The notes: generated by a model not told the origin, from the letters alone. A stretch of 24,164 nt of DNA from an uncultured Collinsella sp. (GCA_900544875.1 UQWS01000029.1:1-24164); one strand, 5' to 3'; numbered from the stretch's first letter, positions 15,348 to 22,836 are shown. Numbers and translations: made by a program.

Positions 15348-15719
15348 ATGGCAACTAAGTCTATTGAAACTGAGGCCACCGAGGTTCGCGCCGTCGCTAA
15401 GTACGTGCGTGTTTCCCCCAGCAAGGCCCGCCTGGTGGTCGATCTGATCCGCCGCAAGCCTGTCGCTCAGGCCTTCGACATCCTCCACTTCTGCGACCGC
15501 GCCGTCGCCGTGGATGTCGAGAAGGTTCTCCGTTCCGCCGTTGCGAACGCCGAGAACAACAACGGTCTGCGTGCCGACAACCTGGTTGTCGCCGCTGCCT
15601 ATGTTGACGAGGGTCCGACGCTTAAGCGCATCCGTCCCCGCGCCAAGGGTTCCGCTTCTCGCATTCTGAAGCGTACTTCCCACATCACCGTCGTCGTTGC
15701 TCCTCGAAAGGAGGCGTAA
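15348..15719 (+). CDS. rplV: 50S ribosomal protein L22
   Basis: 123 residues. L22 extends a beta-hairpin into the exit tunnel. RYVRVSPSKARLV near the start (here KYVRVSPSKARLV) and the hairpin region with KRIRPRAKGSASRILKRTSH are conserved. AGGGGGTT serves as ribosome binding site. The end contains GAAAGGAGG, which is the site for rpsC six bases downstream. Confidence 0.97.
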   Translation: MATKSIETEATEVRAVAKYVRVSPSKARLVVDLIRRKPVAQAFDILHFCDRAVAVDVEKVLRSAVANAENNNGLRADNLVVAAAYVDEGPTLKRIRPRAKGSASRILKRTSHITVVVAPRKEA

Positions 15720-15725
15720 AGCTGT

Positions 15726-16436
15726 ATGGGTCAGAAAGTCTACCCCACCGGCTTCCGTCTTGGCATCACCGAGAACTGGCGCTCCCGCTGGTTCGCAGAG
15801 AAGGATTACGCTAAGACCCTCGGTAACGATCTCGAGATCCGCAAGTACCTCGAGAAGCGTCTTTCCCGCGCAGCTGTCTCCCGCGTCGAGATTGAGCGCG
15901 CTGGCGACAAGGTGAAGGTCATCATCCTCACCGCTCGCCCCGGCGTTGTCATCGGTAAGAAGGGTGCCGAGATCGATACCCTCCGCACCGAGCTCGAGAA
16001 GGTCGCTGGCGTCTCCAAGGGCCAGCTCTCCGTCGACGTTGTCGAGATCAAGCGCCCCGAGCTCGACGCCAACCTCGTTGCTCAGTCTATCGCCGAGCAG
16101 CTCGAGGGCCGCGTTGCCTTCCGTCGCGCTATGCGCAAGGCTGTCCAGTCCGCCCGCAAGGCCGGCGCTAAGGGCATCCGTATCCAGTGCTCCGGTCGTC
16201 TCGGCGGTGCCGAGATGGGCCGTCGTGAGTGGTACCGTGAGGGTCGCGTGCCTCTGCACACCCTCCGTGCCAAGATCGACTACGGCACGGCTGTCGCCAG
16301 CACCACCATGGGCGCTTGCGGCGTGAAGGTCTGGATCTACCTGGGCGAGAAGCTCCCGGGCCAGCCTGTTCCCAACCCTGCACTCGAGGGCTCTTCCCGT
16401 CCTCGTCGTCGTAACTCCGAGAGGAGGGGTCAGTAG
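15726..16436 (+). CDS. rpsC: 30S ribosomal protein S3
   Basis: 236 residues. S3 lines the mRNA entry of the 30S head. The start MGQKVYPTGFRLG and the KH domain motif PGVVIGKKGAEI (about 76-87) are clear, followed by the C-terminal domain with GRLGGAEMGRREWYREGRVPLHTLR. The last residues are a short basic tail. The stop TAG shares one base with the GTG start of rplP, indicating coupled translation. Confidence 0.98.
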   Translation: MGQKVYPTGFRLGITENWRSRWFAEKDYAKTLGNDLEIRKYLEKRLSRAAVSRVEIERAGDKVKVIILTARPGVVIGKKGAEIDTLRTELEKVAGVSKGQLSVDVVEIKRPELDANLVAQSIAEQLEGRVAFRRAMRKAVQSARKAGAKGIRIQCSGRLGGAEMGRREWYREGRVPLHTLRAKIDYGTAVASTTMGACGVKVWIYLGEKLPGQPVPNPALEGSSRPRRRNSERRGQ

Positions 16437-16939
16437 TGCTTGCCCCTAAGCGTATTCTTCACCGCAAGGTGCAGCGTGGCTCCATGAAGGGCCAGGCCAA
16501 GGGTAATACCGAGCTGCATTTCGGCGAGTTTGGTATCCAGGCTCTCGAGGCCCATTGGATCACCAACCGTCAGATCGAGGCCGCTCGTATTGCCATGACC
16601 CGCTACATGAAGCGTGGCGGTCGTGTCTACATCACGATCTTCCCCGATAAGCCCATCACCAAGAAGCCTGCCGAGACTCGCATGGGTTCTGGTAAGGGTA
16701 ACCCCGAGGAGTGGGTGGCCGTCGTCAAGCCCGGCCGCATCATGTTCGAGGTCAAGGGCGTGCCCGAGGAGGTCGCTCGCGAGGCTCTGCGTCTTGCACA
16801 GCACAAGCTTCCCATCAAGACCAAGATTGTTGCTGCCAAGAACGCTGAGCAGCGCATCGAGAAGGAGATGGCTGAGGAGGCCGCTCTCGAGGCCAAGTGG
16901 GCTGCTGAGGACGCCGCCGCCGCCAAGGAGGAGAACTAA
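16436..16939 (+). CDS. rplP: 50S ribosomal protein L16, with C-terminal extension
   Basis: 167 residues; typical bacterial L16 is about 136-145. L16 lies at the A-site tRNA elbow and joins late in 50S assembly. The core from PKRILHRKVQRG to AQHKLPIKTKIV is normal. About 25-30 extra residues follow, rich in Glu, Ala and Lys (EQRIEKEMAEEAALEAKWAA and on), predicted as one charged helix. Translation starts at GTG 16436, overlapping the rpsC stop, with GAGGAGGGG as the ribosome binding site. The stop overlaps the ATG of rpmC. Confidence 0.97.
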   Translation: MLAPKRILHRKVQRGSMKGQAKGNTELHFGEFGIQALEAHWITNRQIEAARIAMTRYMKRGGRVYITIFPDKPITKKPAETRMGSGKGNPEEWVAVVKPGRIMFEVKGVPEEVAREALRLAQHKLPIKTKIVAAKNAEQRIEKEMAEEAALEAKWAAEDAAAAKEEN

Positions 16940-17154
16940 TGAAGCCCGCAGAGATTCGTGAGCTCTCGGACGCTCAGCTCGTTGAGAAGCTGAAGGAAAT
17001 GCGCGCCGAGCTCTTTAACCTTCGTTTCCAGATGGCCACCAGCCAGCTGGACAACACCGCTCGCGTCAACACCGTGAAGAAGGACATCGCTCGCGTCCTC
17101 ACGGAGCAGCGCGCCCGCGAGATCGCAGCGGAGAAGTCCGCTGTCGCCGAGTAG
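16939..17154 (+). CDS. rpmC: 50S ribosomal protein L29
   Basis: 71 residues, a two-helix protein at the tunnel exit next to L23. The KEMRAELFNLRFQMATSQLDN signature region is present in the middle. Its ATG shares a base with the TAA of rplP, and AAGGAGGAG in the rplP end is its ribosome binding site. rpsQ follows after 16 bases. Confidence 0.96.
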   Translation: MKPAEIRELSDAQLVEKLKEMRAELFNLRFQMATSQLDNTARVNTVKKDIARVLTEQRAREIAAEKSAVAE

Positions 17155-17170
17155 GACCTAAGGAGAGAAC

Positions 17171-17431
17171 ATGACTGATTCGCGTAACTCGCGTAAGGTC
17201 CGTACGGGTGTCGTTACCTCCGTCTCCGGTGCGAAGACCATTGTTGTCACCATCACCGAGCGCAAGCGTCACCCCAAGTACGGCAAGATGATGACCAGCT
17301 CCAAGAAGCTGCACGCTCACGACGAGGAGTGCACGGCTGGCGTGGGCGACACCGTCCGCGTTATGGAGACCCGTCCTATGTCCAAGATGAAGCGTTGGCG
17401 CCTCATCGAGGTCGTCGAGCGCGCTAAATAA
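17171..17431 (+). CDS. rpsQ: 30S ribosomal protein S17
   Basis: 86 residues with an OB fold that binds 16S rRNA early in assembly. RTGVVTSVSGAKTIVV, the RHPKYGKMM segment and the C-terminal RPMSKMKRWRLIEV are typical. AAGGAGAG precedes the ATG. It is followed by a gap of 118 bases before rplN, long for this cluster. Confidence 0.97.
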   Translation: MTDSRNSRKVRTGVVTSVSGAKTIVVTITERKRHPKYGKMMTSSKKLHAHDEECTAGVGDTVRVMETRPMSKMKRWRLIEVVERAK

Positions 17432-17549
17432 GCAGTCGCTCTTACGACTTGTACGTTTCCGAAGATGTGCGTATGTCTGGCTTGCATACCACGGGCCGTA
17501 TAAAGGCTGCGCACCTCTCTTCGGTTCTTAGTTCGGAGGAACATCTACC
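17432..17549 (+). promoter_or_regulatory. 118-base gap before rplN with possible internal promoter and leader
   Basis: TTGTAC (17449-17454) and TATGTC (17472-17477) are 17 bases apart and could be a weak promoter. GTATG pairs with CATAC around TCTGGCTTG, and GTGCG with CGCAC farther out. GGGCCGTATAAA (17493-17504) resembles GGGCGTATAAA upstream of rplB. GTTCGGAGGAAC near 17530-17541 supplies the rplN ribosome binding site. Confidence 0.35.
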
Positions 17550-17918
17550 ATGATTCAGATGCAAACCATGCTGAACGTCGCCGACAACTCCGGCGCTCGC
17601 AAGATTCGCTGCATCAAGGTGCTTGGCGGTTCCAAGCGTCGTTATGCAGGCATCGGCGATGTGTTCATCGGTGCTGTCCAGGAGGCTACCCCTGGCGCCA
17701 ACGTCAAGAAGAAGGACGTTGTCCGTTGCGTCGTCGTTCGCACCGTTAAGGAGATCCGCCGCAAGGATGGCTCCTACATTCGCTTTGATGAGAACGCCTG
17801 CGTTGTCATCAACAACGATGGTTCGCCCGTCGGCACCCGTATCTTCGGGCCCGTCGCTCGCGAGCTTCGTGACAAGAAGTACATGAAGATCGTCTCGCTC
17901 GCTCCCGAGACCCTGTAG
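17550..17918 (+). CDS. rplN: 50S ribosomal protein L14
   Basis: 122 residues, the standard length. L14 contacts 16S rRNA at an intersubunit bridge and is the site of silencing by RsfS in other bacteria. MIQMQTMLNVADNSGA and the C-terminal FGPVARELR motifs are exact family landmarks. A CGGAGGAAC site lies upstream. rplX follows after 13 bases. Confidence 0.98.
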   Translation: MIQMQTMLNVADNSGARKIRCIKVLGGSKRRYAGIGDVFIGAVQEATPGANVKKKDVVRCVVVRTVKEIRRKDGSYIRFDENACVVINNDGSPVGTRIFGPVARELRDKKYMKIVSLAPETL

Positions 17919-17931
17919 TTAGGGGAGATAT

Positions 17932-18237
17932 ATGTATATCAAGAAGGGCGATAAGGTCCAGGTTCTCTCTGGTAAGGATCGCGGCAAGCAGGGCGTTGTC
18001 CTGCGTGCTCTCCCCGCCGAGAACAAGGTCGTTGTCGAGGGCGTTTCGGTCGTCAAGAAGGCCGTCAAGCCCAACGCTGCCAACCAGCAGGGTGGTATCG
18101 TTTCGCAGGAGGCTCCCATCGATGCCTCCAACGTCAATCTCGTTTGCCCCGAGTGCGGTAAGGTTACCCGCGTCGGTCACGAGAAGGACGGCAAGAACAA
18201 GCTGCGCGTCTGCAAGAAGTGCGGCCACAAGTTCTAA
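17932..18237 (+). CDS. rplX: 50S ribosomal protein L24 (zinc-ribbon type)
   Basis: 101 residues. L24 starts 50S assembly near the tunnel exit. The KOW motif (KKGDKVQVLSGKDRGKQG) is at the N-terminus. The C-terminal part has CPECGK and CKKCGH, four cysteines forming a likely zinc ribbon, as in many but not all bacterial L24 proteins. The site TAGGGGAGA precedes ATG 17932. A strong terminator follows 26 bases after the stop; rplE, the usual next gene, is missing here. Confidence 0.97.
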   Translation: MYIKKGDKVQVLSGKDRGKQGVVLRALPAENKVVVEGVSVVKKAVKPNAANQQGGIVSQEAPIDASNVNLVCPECGKVTRVGHEKDGKNKLRVCKKCGHKF

Positions 18238-18263
18238 GCTGCCCGCAACATCAAGTTGCTAGC

Positions 18264-18297
18264 AAAGGCCCGGATGCCACGGCACCCGGGCCTTTTT
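18264..18297 (+). terminator. Rho-independent terminator of the ribosomal protein cluster
   Basis: AAAGGCCCGG (18264-18273) pairs perfectly with CCGGGCCTTT (18286-18295), with an inner TGCC/GGCA pairing and a T run. It closes the cluster after rplX. Confidence 0.93.
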
Positions 18298-19004
18298 CTA
18301 TCCCCACTCGATGGCTTCGGTTCTGCCGTCCCGTCATTCCGGTTGCATCCAGTTTTCGGTGCCGTCTCGAATCGAGTGCCGCCAGGTGATACCCTGTCGC
18401 GTTTCGTCGGCTTCGGGGACAAAAGTCGGGACAACTCCAAAAACTATTTTCGAACTCAGGGCTTTGAGTTTTTGTTTTTGTCCCAAAGGGCGCGGCGGGA
18501 TGCCTTTGGAGGCTCGATAGCGCCGAAAACGCCCGTTTTGAAACTTAAATGCCTTTTCGCGTGCAAGCCGCCAGCTGCAATAGGAAGTGAATCAACGCAG
18601 GTGGCTTTCAAGCAGTTTGCAAAACTGCAGGTCGCAGGTCTTCATTGCCAGTAGGAGAAATGAGTAGTCTCAGGTGGCTTGCCCATGAGTTGACGAACGG
18701 GATTTGAGATTACGCTGACGTCCGGAAACGCTTCGAGCACGGCGTTACGTTTTTGGGGTTTGGGCGTAGCCCCTGCACCCGCGAGCGCGGGCCTTAAGCC
18801 CGCCGAGAGGGTGACGCGTCGAAAACGAAGGGGAAAGAGAGAAGGGGCCGTCCCTATCATTCAGGTTGCGACCGAAGAAGACAAGGAGACCCCCTGAGCC
18901 TGAATGATGCCCCACAGACCGCGTCCGACCGAGCTCAAGCCGAGCTTTTCCTGACGTCCGCCTTCGCGAAGATGATGGCTGGATTGGCTATGGATTGGCA
19001 ACAC
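18298..19004. other. 707-base stretch without a convincing gene, rich in small inverted repeats
   Basis: Short frames on both strands here lack good starts and recognisable motifs. Visible structure includes GCAGTTT-GCA-AAACTGC (18612-18628), CAGGTGGCTT repeated directly at 18598 and 18671, GCGGGC-CTTAA-GCCCGC (18787-18803), an inverted repeat at 18856-18908 and CTTCGCGAAG at 18962-18971. Local base composition is less GC-rich than the ribosomal genes around 18420-18600. It looks like accumulated intergenic elements or decayed sequence between the ribosomal cluster and the mobile remnant. Confidence 0.5.
18856..18908. repeat. 10-base perfect inverted repeat with 33-base spacer
   Basis: ATCATTCAGG (18856-18865) and CCTGAATGAT (18899-18908) are exact inverted copies. 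A GGGGC to the left (18844) and a GCCCC to the right (18909) could extend pairing with a bulge. The spacer carries no obvious gene. It may be a mobile intergenic palindrome or a protein site. Confidence 0.5.
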
Positions 19005-19475
19005 TTATTTGGACGATTCCGGGAGGGACGGCCCCGCCTCCCTGAACTCGACCGGCGACATGTAGCCCAGCGTCGAGTGGATCCTGAAGTTGTTGTACCA
19101 GTGCACGTAATCCAAGAGCTTGGCTCGGAGCTCGCGCGTCCCTCCTCGGTCCTTCGGAGTGGCCGACGATCTCCCCGTTGCAGAGGTCGACGAGCAGGCA
19201 GACGTAGTTCCACGACGCCCCGACGCGCACGCAGGCCAAGTCGCTGCATATATGGGTGCACGGCGCCCTGCCGCCGAAGCCGCGCGCGACGACGTTCGAC
19301 ACGTCGGCCTCGTTGACCGCCCCGGGGTGCACCTTGAACCTCTTCCTGCCGTATGCGCCGGCCAGGCCGTTCTCCCTCATGATGCGGCAGACGCGGCGCC
19401 GGCTGACGGTAACGCCCGACCTCCCGGGCGACGCCTTGATCTTGCGCGATCCGTTCCGGCCCTTGCTGGCGGCGT
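19005..19475 (-). pseudogene. IS3-family transposase (OrfB) remnant, internally deleted
   Basis: Read on the - strand, one frame gives GSRKIKAS, RRRVCRIMRENGL, GAYGRKRFKVHPG, THICSDLACVRVG and VCLLVDLCNGEIVGHS, the N-terminal and first-catalytic-Asp part of an IS3-type integrase core. After GPRRDAR (near 19131-19138) the frame shifts and continues with ELRAKLLDYVHWYNNFRIHS and TLGYMSPVEFREAGPSLPESSK then stop (19005-19007), the normal OrfB C-terminus. The segment that should carry the second Asp and the Glu of the DDE triad, roughly 75-80 residues by comparison with the family, is missing. OrfA and the left part of OrfB are also absent. The element cannot transpose by itself. Confidence 0.88.
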
Positions 19476-19486
19476 GCGCCGCCGCG

Positions 19487-19780
19487 GCCGCCGTCGCCCC
19501 CGACATTAAGGTCCTCAAGGGCCGCGTCGTCTCCGGCGACCAGTTCGTCTCGCCCGCGGAACAGAAGGAGCGAATCCTCGCGACCTTCGGCGACCTGTGC
19601 TGCGAGATGGAGGGCTGCACCATCGCGCAGGCCTCCTATCTCAACGGCGTGCCCCTCGTCGTCGTGCGCGCCATCAGCGACAAGCCCTGCGCCGAGGGCC
19701 GGGTCGTCGACTACAACACCTTCGAGAAGAAGGCCGCCTGCGACTGCGCCCGCATCGCCGCGCGCATGGTTAAGCTTTAG
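19487..19780 (+). pseudogene. mtnN: 5'-methylthioadenosine/S-adenosylhomocysteine nucleosidase, 3' fragment
   Basis: From about 19500 the + frame reads DIKVLKGRVVSGDQFVS, then CCEMEGCTIAQASYLNGVP and VVVRAISDK, the C-terminal 90-95 residues of the Pfs/MtnN nucleosidase. The Met-Glu that contacts ribose and the catalytic Asp of ISD are kept, but the first 60 percent of the enzyme is gone. The 5' edge runs into IS3-derived DNA within a low-complexity Ala-codon stretch. There is no start with a ribosome binding site at the fragment edge. The intact enzyme splits methylthioadenosine and S-adenosylhomocysteine; the fragment is not expected to work. A complete copy may exist elsewhere. Confidence 0.85.
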
Positions 19781-19803
19781 GCCCGGCGCGCCGGGGCCCT
19801 TTC
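19780..19803 (+). terminator. GC-rich hairpin after the mtnN fragment
   Basis: GGCCCGGC and GCCGGGGCC pair around a GC centre with one bulged G, followed by CTTT. It is probably the original mtnN terminator, weak by its short T run. Confidence 0.5.
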
Positions 19804-19943
19804 CAAAGCGAAGTGTCGAGCCGAAGTGTTGAGCGTCGGCCCTGAATGTTCAATGGCCGTTGTTTTCTGCCCCTCAAGTGGTGGACTTTTCCTCGGAGCT
19901 GTTGATTCCCCCACGCGCCCCCTTCCGTTCTCTGTTCTCCCCT

Positions 19944-19966
19944 TATACTCCTTGTACGAGGAGGTA
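19944..19966 (+). promoter_or_regulatory. -10-like element and strong ribosome binding site of the PTS regulator
   Basis: TATACT at 19944-19949 resembles a -10 element, but no good -35 is seen 16-18 bases upstream. GAGGAGGT at about 19958-19965 lies 8 bases before ATG 19974 and fixes that start. Confidence 0.4.
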
Positions 19967-19973
19967 AGAAGTC

Positions 19974-22715
19974 ATGGACAAGACCACACAGGACAGCTTG
20001 GCAAAGAAACCCGTCGACATGAGGGACAGGATTCTCGAGCATCTCGAGGCCCTCACCTCTGCCGTCTCGCTCGACGACTTTACCCGTCTGTCCACCTCCG
20101 ACATCGCCGAGACACTCATCATCTCCAGGAGCCTGGCGAGCCAGTACCTCAACGACCTTGTTCGCGCCGGTCTTGTGGTTAAGGTGGCGGGCAGGCCTGT
20201 CCGTTATTTTCATCGCCGCGCGTTCCAGAAGCGTTTTCAGGTAAAGCTCTCTGCAAGCGAGTACGCCTCGCTCGCCGACCTCATCCAGGCGACGGGAATC
20301 GCCGATCACCGCGACTTCGCGCGTGCCGTGGGCTTCGACCTGAGCCTCAGCTCCGTTGTCGAGCAGTGCAAGGCTGCGGTTCAGTACCCTCCGTTTGGCC
20401 TACCCATCCTCTTGAGCGGCGGCGTGGGTGTCGGCAAGTCTTTCCTTTCTCGTCTTGTGTACGAGTACGGCAAGAACCAGGGCTTGCTGTCCCGCGACTC
20501 CTCCTATGTGCGCATCGACTGCGCCGGGGTCCCGGACGCCGCCTCGTTCAACGGGCTTCTTGACGAGTCGATCGCGAAAGCGCGCGGGGGTGTGGTCTTT
20601 GTCAACGGCATCGAGGCACTCTCTCCCTCTGCGATGGAGCACTGCCTTGCGACGGCCCTCGGGCTCGATGCCTCCCAGGATGCGCCGCGCGCTCGCCTCG
20701 TTCTTTCGACGACGCTTTCCGCCGATGACCTGAAGGTTTCCTCGGCCTACAGCAAAATGCCCATCTGTGCCCGCGTCCCCTCACTCAAGGAGCGGACCCC
20801 CGAGGAGCGCGAGGATCTCATCTTGAGCTTCCTGCGCAGCGAGGGGTGCCGAATCGGTTCTGATGTGAAGATTAGCCGCGGCGCATACCGTTGCCTCGTG
20901 AACGCGGACTTTTCCGATAACATCGCCGGCTTGCGCGCCTGCGTGACGAACTGCTGCGCCAAAGCGTTCCTCAATCGCGAGGGCGACTACGTCGTCGTTC
21001 GCCCGTATCTTCTTCCCAGCGGGCTCCTCTCCTCCGCGCAGATCGATCAACAGCCCGACGATGGCGCTCTGATCGACGCGTCCCTGGATACCGCCGAGAG
21101 CACAGGGCCGGTCGAGCAGGCGCTCGATGCCCTGTGCTCTCTCGATGAGCGATTCTGTGCCGGGGAGCTCTCTGTCTCCGAGCTCGTCTCGCAAGCTGTC
21201 TCCGCTGTGCGCGGCGTTGAGGATCACTTGATCTTCGGCCACGGCGTCGCCTCATCGAGGTCGCGCGCCTTCGAGCGCGTCGTGGGCGCGGTCCTTGCCG
21301 ACGCAGGCTCTTCTTATGGCATCGAGCTTTCGAGGAAGGTCGCTTTTCTACTGGCCCAGGAGATTTGCCTGCAGTTGTGGCCGGGTATCGGCCTGGCTAA
21401 GCGAAAGTCTGCCTGTGCGGAGCAAATCTCCCATCTCCTCGGTGCCGTGACCTCCGAATTACCGTTTGCCTCGAGTGTCTCCGATCAGGTCGCCGCAGAC
21501 GTGGAAGGGGCGCTGGGAATCTCGCTCGATCACTTCACGAAGACGCTTCTGACGCTGTGCGTCGCATCGGAGTCTCGCGATGCGAAGGCCCTTCGGACGC
21601 TCTGCGTCATCTTGTCCCACGGCTACTCAACGGCGACGAGCATCGCCGACGCGGCGAACCGTATGCTCGGCATGCATGTGTACGAGGCTGTCGACATGCC
21701 CTACGACCAGCAGCTGAAGGACATCGTCGGTCCGCTCCAGCGCCTCGTCGACCGCCATTCCTACTGCACCGGGGTCGTGTTCCTCGTCGACATGGGCTCC
21801 TTGGAGGAGGCCTATAAGGCCCTCGAGAACGTTACCGACTCCACTATCGGCGTGGTGAACAACGTCTCTACCGGTCTTGCGCTCGAGATCGGGGTCGGGC
21901 TGCTCGGCGGCAAGTCCATCGCCGAGGTTCTTGGCGATGCGACCGCCGCGTGCGTGACGCACTGCAAGGTGATCGAGCGCGTCAACCGTGAGGACGCCAT
22001 CGTCTTCTGCTCCGAGTCCGGGGTCGACGCCGCGGAGAGGATACGCCAGCTCGTCTCGCAGAGCCTCCCGCGCACCATAGGCGCGCGCCTGCTCACGAGG
22101 CCCTTCAAGCAGCTCGTCGCGAACGGGTCGAACGACGCCGTTTTCTCCGAGCACCGCGTCTGCGCCGTCATCGGCACGGGAGACCCCGGGATTGCCTCCG
22201 TTCCCTTCGTCGCCCTCGAAGACATTATGTCGACGGCGTCCGCCTCGAAGGTCGATGCCGTGTTCGGCAGGTGGCTTGACGCTTCCGAGCTCTCTTCTTT
22301 CCACGAGAAGCTGCTTTCGAACATGACGCTGCAGAACGTTATCCGCTCCATCACCATCCTCGACCCGGAGCGGCTATTCCACGAGATCGAGAGCGCCGTG
22401 CACGAGCTTCAGCGCAGAACGGGCGAGAAGATCGGCAGCAACGCCATCATCGGGCTGTACGTTCACCTCTGTTGCCTCGTTGAGCGCCTCGTCACCCGCA
22501 ACCCCATCGAGACCTACGTCGGCCAGGATCGCTTCGAGGAAGAGCACACCGACTTCATCGAGTCCTTCAGGCAGAGTTTCTCGAGCATCTCGACGCGCTA
22601 TCGCGTGGAGGTTCCTGTAAGCGAGATCGCCTACGTCTTCGACTACATCAGCGTGAGCGCCGCCCCGGCGCGAGAGGAGCGTCTCGGCTCCTCGAGCCTC
22701 CTGTTCGACGAGTGA
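19974..22715 (+). CDS. LevR-like multidomain PTS regulator with degenerate AAA+ domain
   Basis: 913 residues. Order: winged-helix DNA-binding region (about 15-80, recognition part SRSLASQYLNDLVRAGLV); AAA+ domain with Walker A GGVGVGKS at 149-156; a PRD-like region (about 385-500); an EIIA-Man-like domain (about 540-655, phosphorylatable His549 in LSHGYSTATS); an EIIB-Gat-like domain with poor active site (about 674-750); and a C-terminal PRD (about 785-895, His831 in YVHLCCLVERL). This is the LevR layout, and the gene lies just upstream of mannose-family EIIB and EIIC genes, so it should control them according to PTS phosphorylation. Two oddities: the GAFTGA loop that contacts sigma-54 is not present, and the Walker B segment reads VVFVNGIEAL, without the Asp-Glu pair. 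Its activation mechanism is therefore unclear. Confidence 0.85.
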   Translation: MDKTTQDSLAKKPVDMRDRILEHLEALTSAVSLDDFTRLSTSDIAETLIISRSLASQYLNDLVRAGLVVKVAGRPVRYFHRRAFQKRFQVKLSASEYASLADLIQATGIADHRDFARAVGFDLSLSSVVEQCKAAVQYPPFGLPILLSGGVGVGKSFLSRLVYEYGKNQGLLSRDSSYVRIDCAGVPDAASFNGLLDESIAKARGGVVFVNGIEALSPSAMEHCLATALGLDASQDAPRARLVLSTTLSADDLKVSSAYSKMPICARVPSLKERTPEEREDLILSFLRSEGCRIGSDVKISRGAYRCLVNADFSDNIAGLRACVTNCCAKAFLNREGDYVVVRPYLLPSGLLSSAQIDQQPDDGALIDASLDTAESTGPVEQALDALCSLDERFCAGELSVSELVSQAVSAVRGVEDHLIFGHGVASSRSRAFERVVGAVLADAGSSYGIELSRKVAFLLAQEICLQLWPGIGLAKRKSACAEQISHLLGAVTSELPFASSVSDQVAADVEGALGISLDHFTKTLLTLCVASESRDAKALRTLCVILSHGYSTATSIADAANRMLGMHVYEAVDMPYDQQLKDIVGPLQRLVDRHSYCTGVVFLVDMGSLEEAYKALENVTDSTIGVVNNVSTGLALEIGVGLLGGKSIAEVLGDATAACVTHCKVIERVNREDAIVFCSESGVDAAERIRQLVSQSLPRTIGARLLTRPFKQLVANGSNDAVFSEHRVCAVIGTGDPGIASVPFVALEDIMSTASASKVDAVFGRWLDASELSSFHEKLLSNMTLQNVIRSITILDPERLFHEIESAVHELQRRTGEKIGSNAIIGLYVHLCCLVERLVTRNPIETYVGQDRFEEEHTDFIESFRQSFSSISTRYRVEVPVSEIAYVFDYISVSAAPAREERLGSSSLLFDE

Positions 22716-22772
22716 CCCCCCGCGCCGTCACGAGCTGACCGCGCGTCTTCAATAATCCGATAACCCCTTGCC

Positions 22773-22795
22773 CGGCGCGAATCCGGATAGCGCCG
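22773..22795. promoter_or_regulatory. palindromic site upstream of the PTS EIIB gene
   Basis: CGGCGC (22773-22778) and GCGCCG (22790-22795) flank ATCCGGAT, itself a palindrome. It lies about 40 bases before the EIIB start, in the 121-base gap after the regulator gene. It could be a regulator binding site or an mRNA hairpin. No sigma-54 promoter (GG-N10-GC) was found in this gap. Confidence 0.4.
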
Positions 22796-22836
22796 AGGCA
22801 GTACCGAACGTAAAACTTCATTTGATAGGAGCAAAC

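Noticed and set aside
642..18228. Long open frames on the - strand and in other frames across the fatty acid and ribosomal genes
   Set aside because: They lie opposite or across genes with clear family motifs, have Arg/Ala-rich unrelated sequence, and reflect high GC and codon bias.
18256..18654. 132-residue + strand frame after the rplX terminator
   Set aside because: It begins inside the terminator, has no ribosome binding site and no recognisable domain.
18642..18860. 72-residue - strand frame ending near a FSYWQ sequence
   Set aside because: Its second half looks somewhat protein-like, but there is no good start and it spans a perfect hairpin; it may be a fragment or a repeat, so no gene is called.
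18844..19035. GGGGCCGTCCCT and its inverse at 19024-19035 as ends of a mobile element
   Set aside because: The right copy lies inside the transposase coding sequence, so it is not a terminal repeat; the match may be chance in GC-rich DNA.
22716..22836. Sigma-54 (-24/-12) promoter before the EIIB gene
   Set aside because: No GG-N10-GC pair in a suitable context was found.
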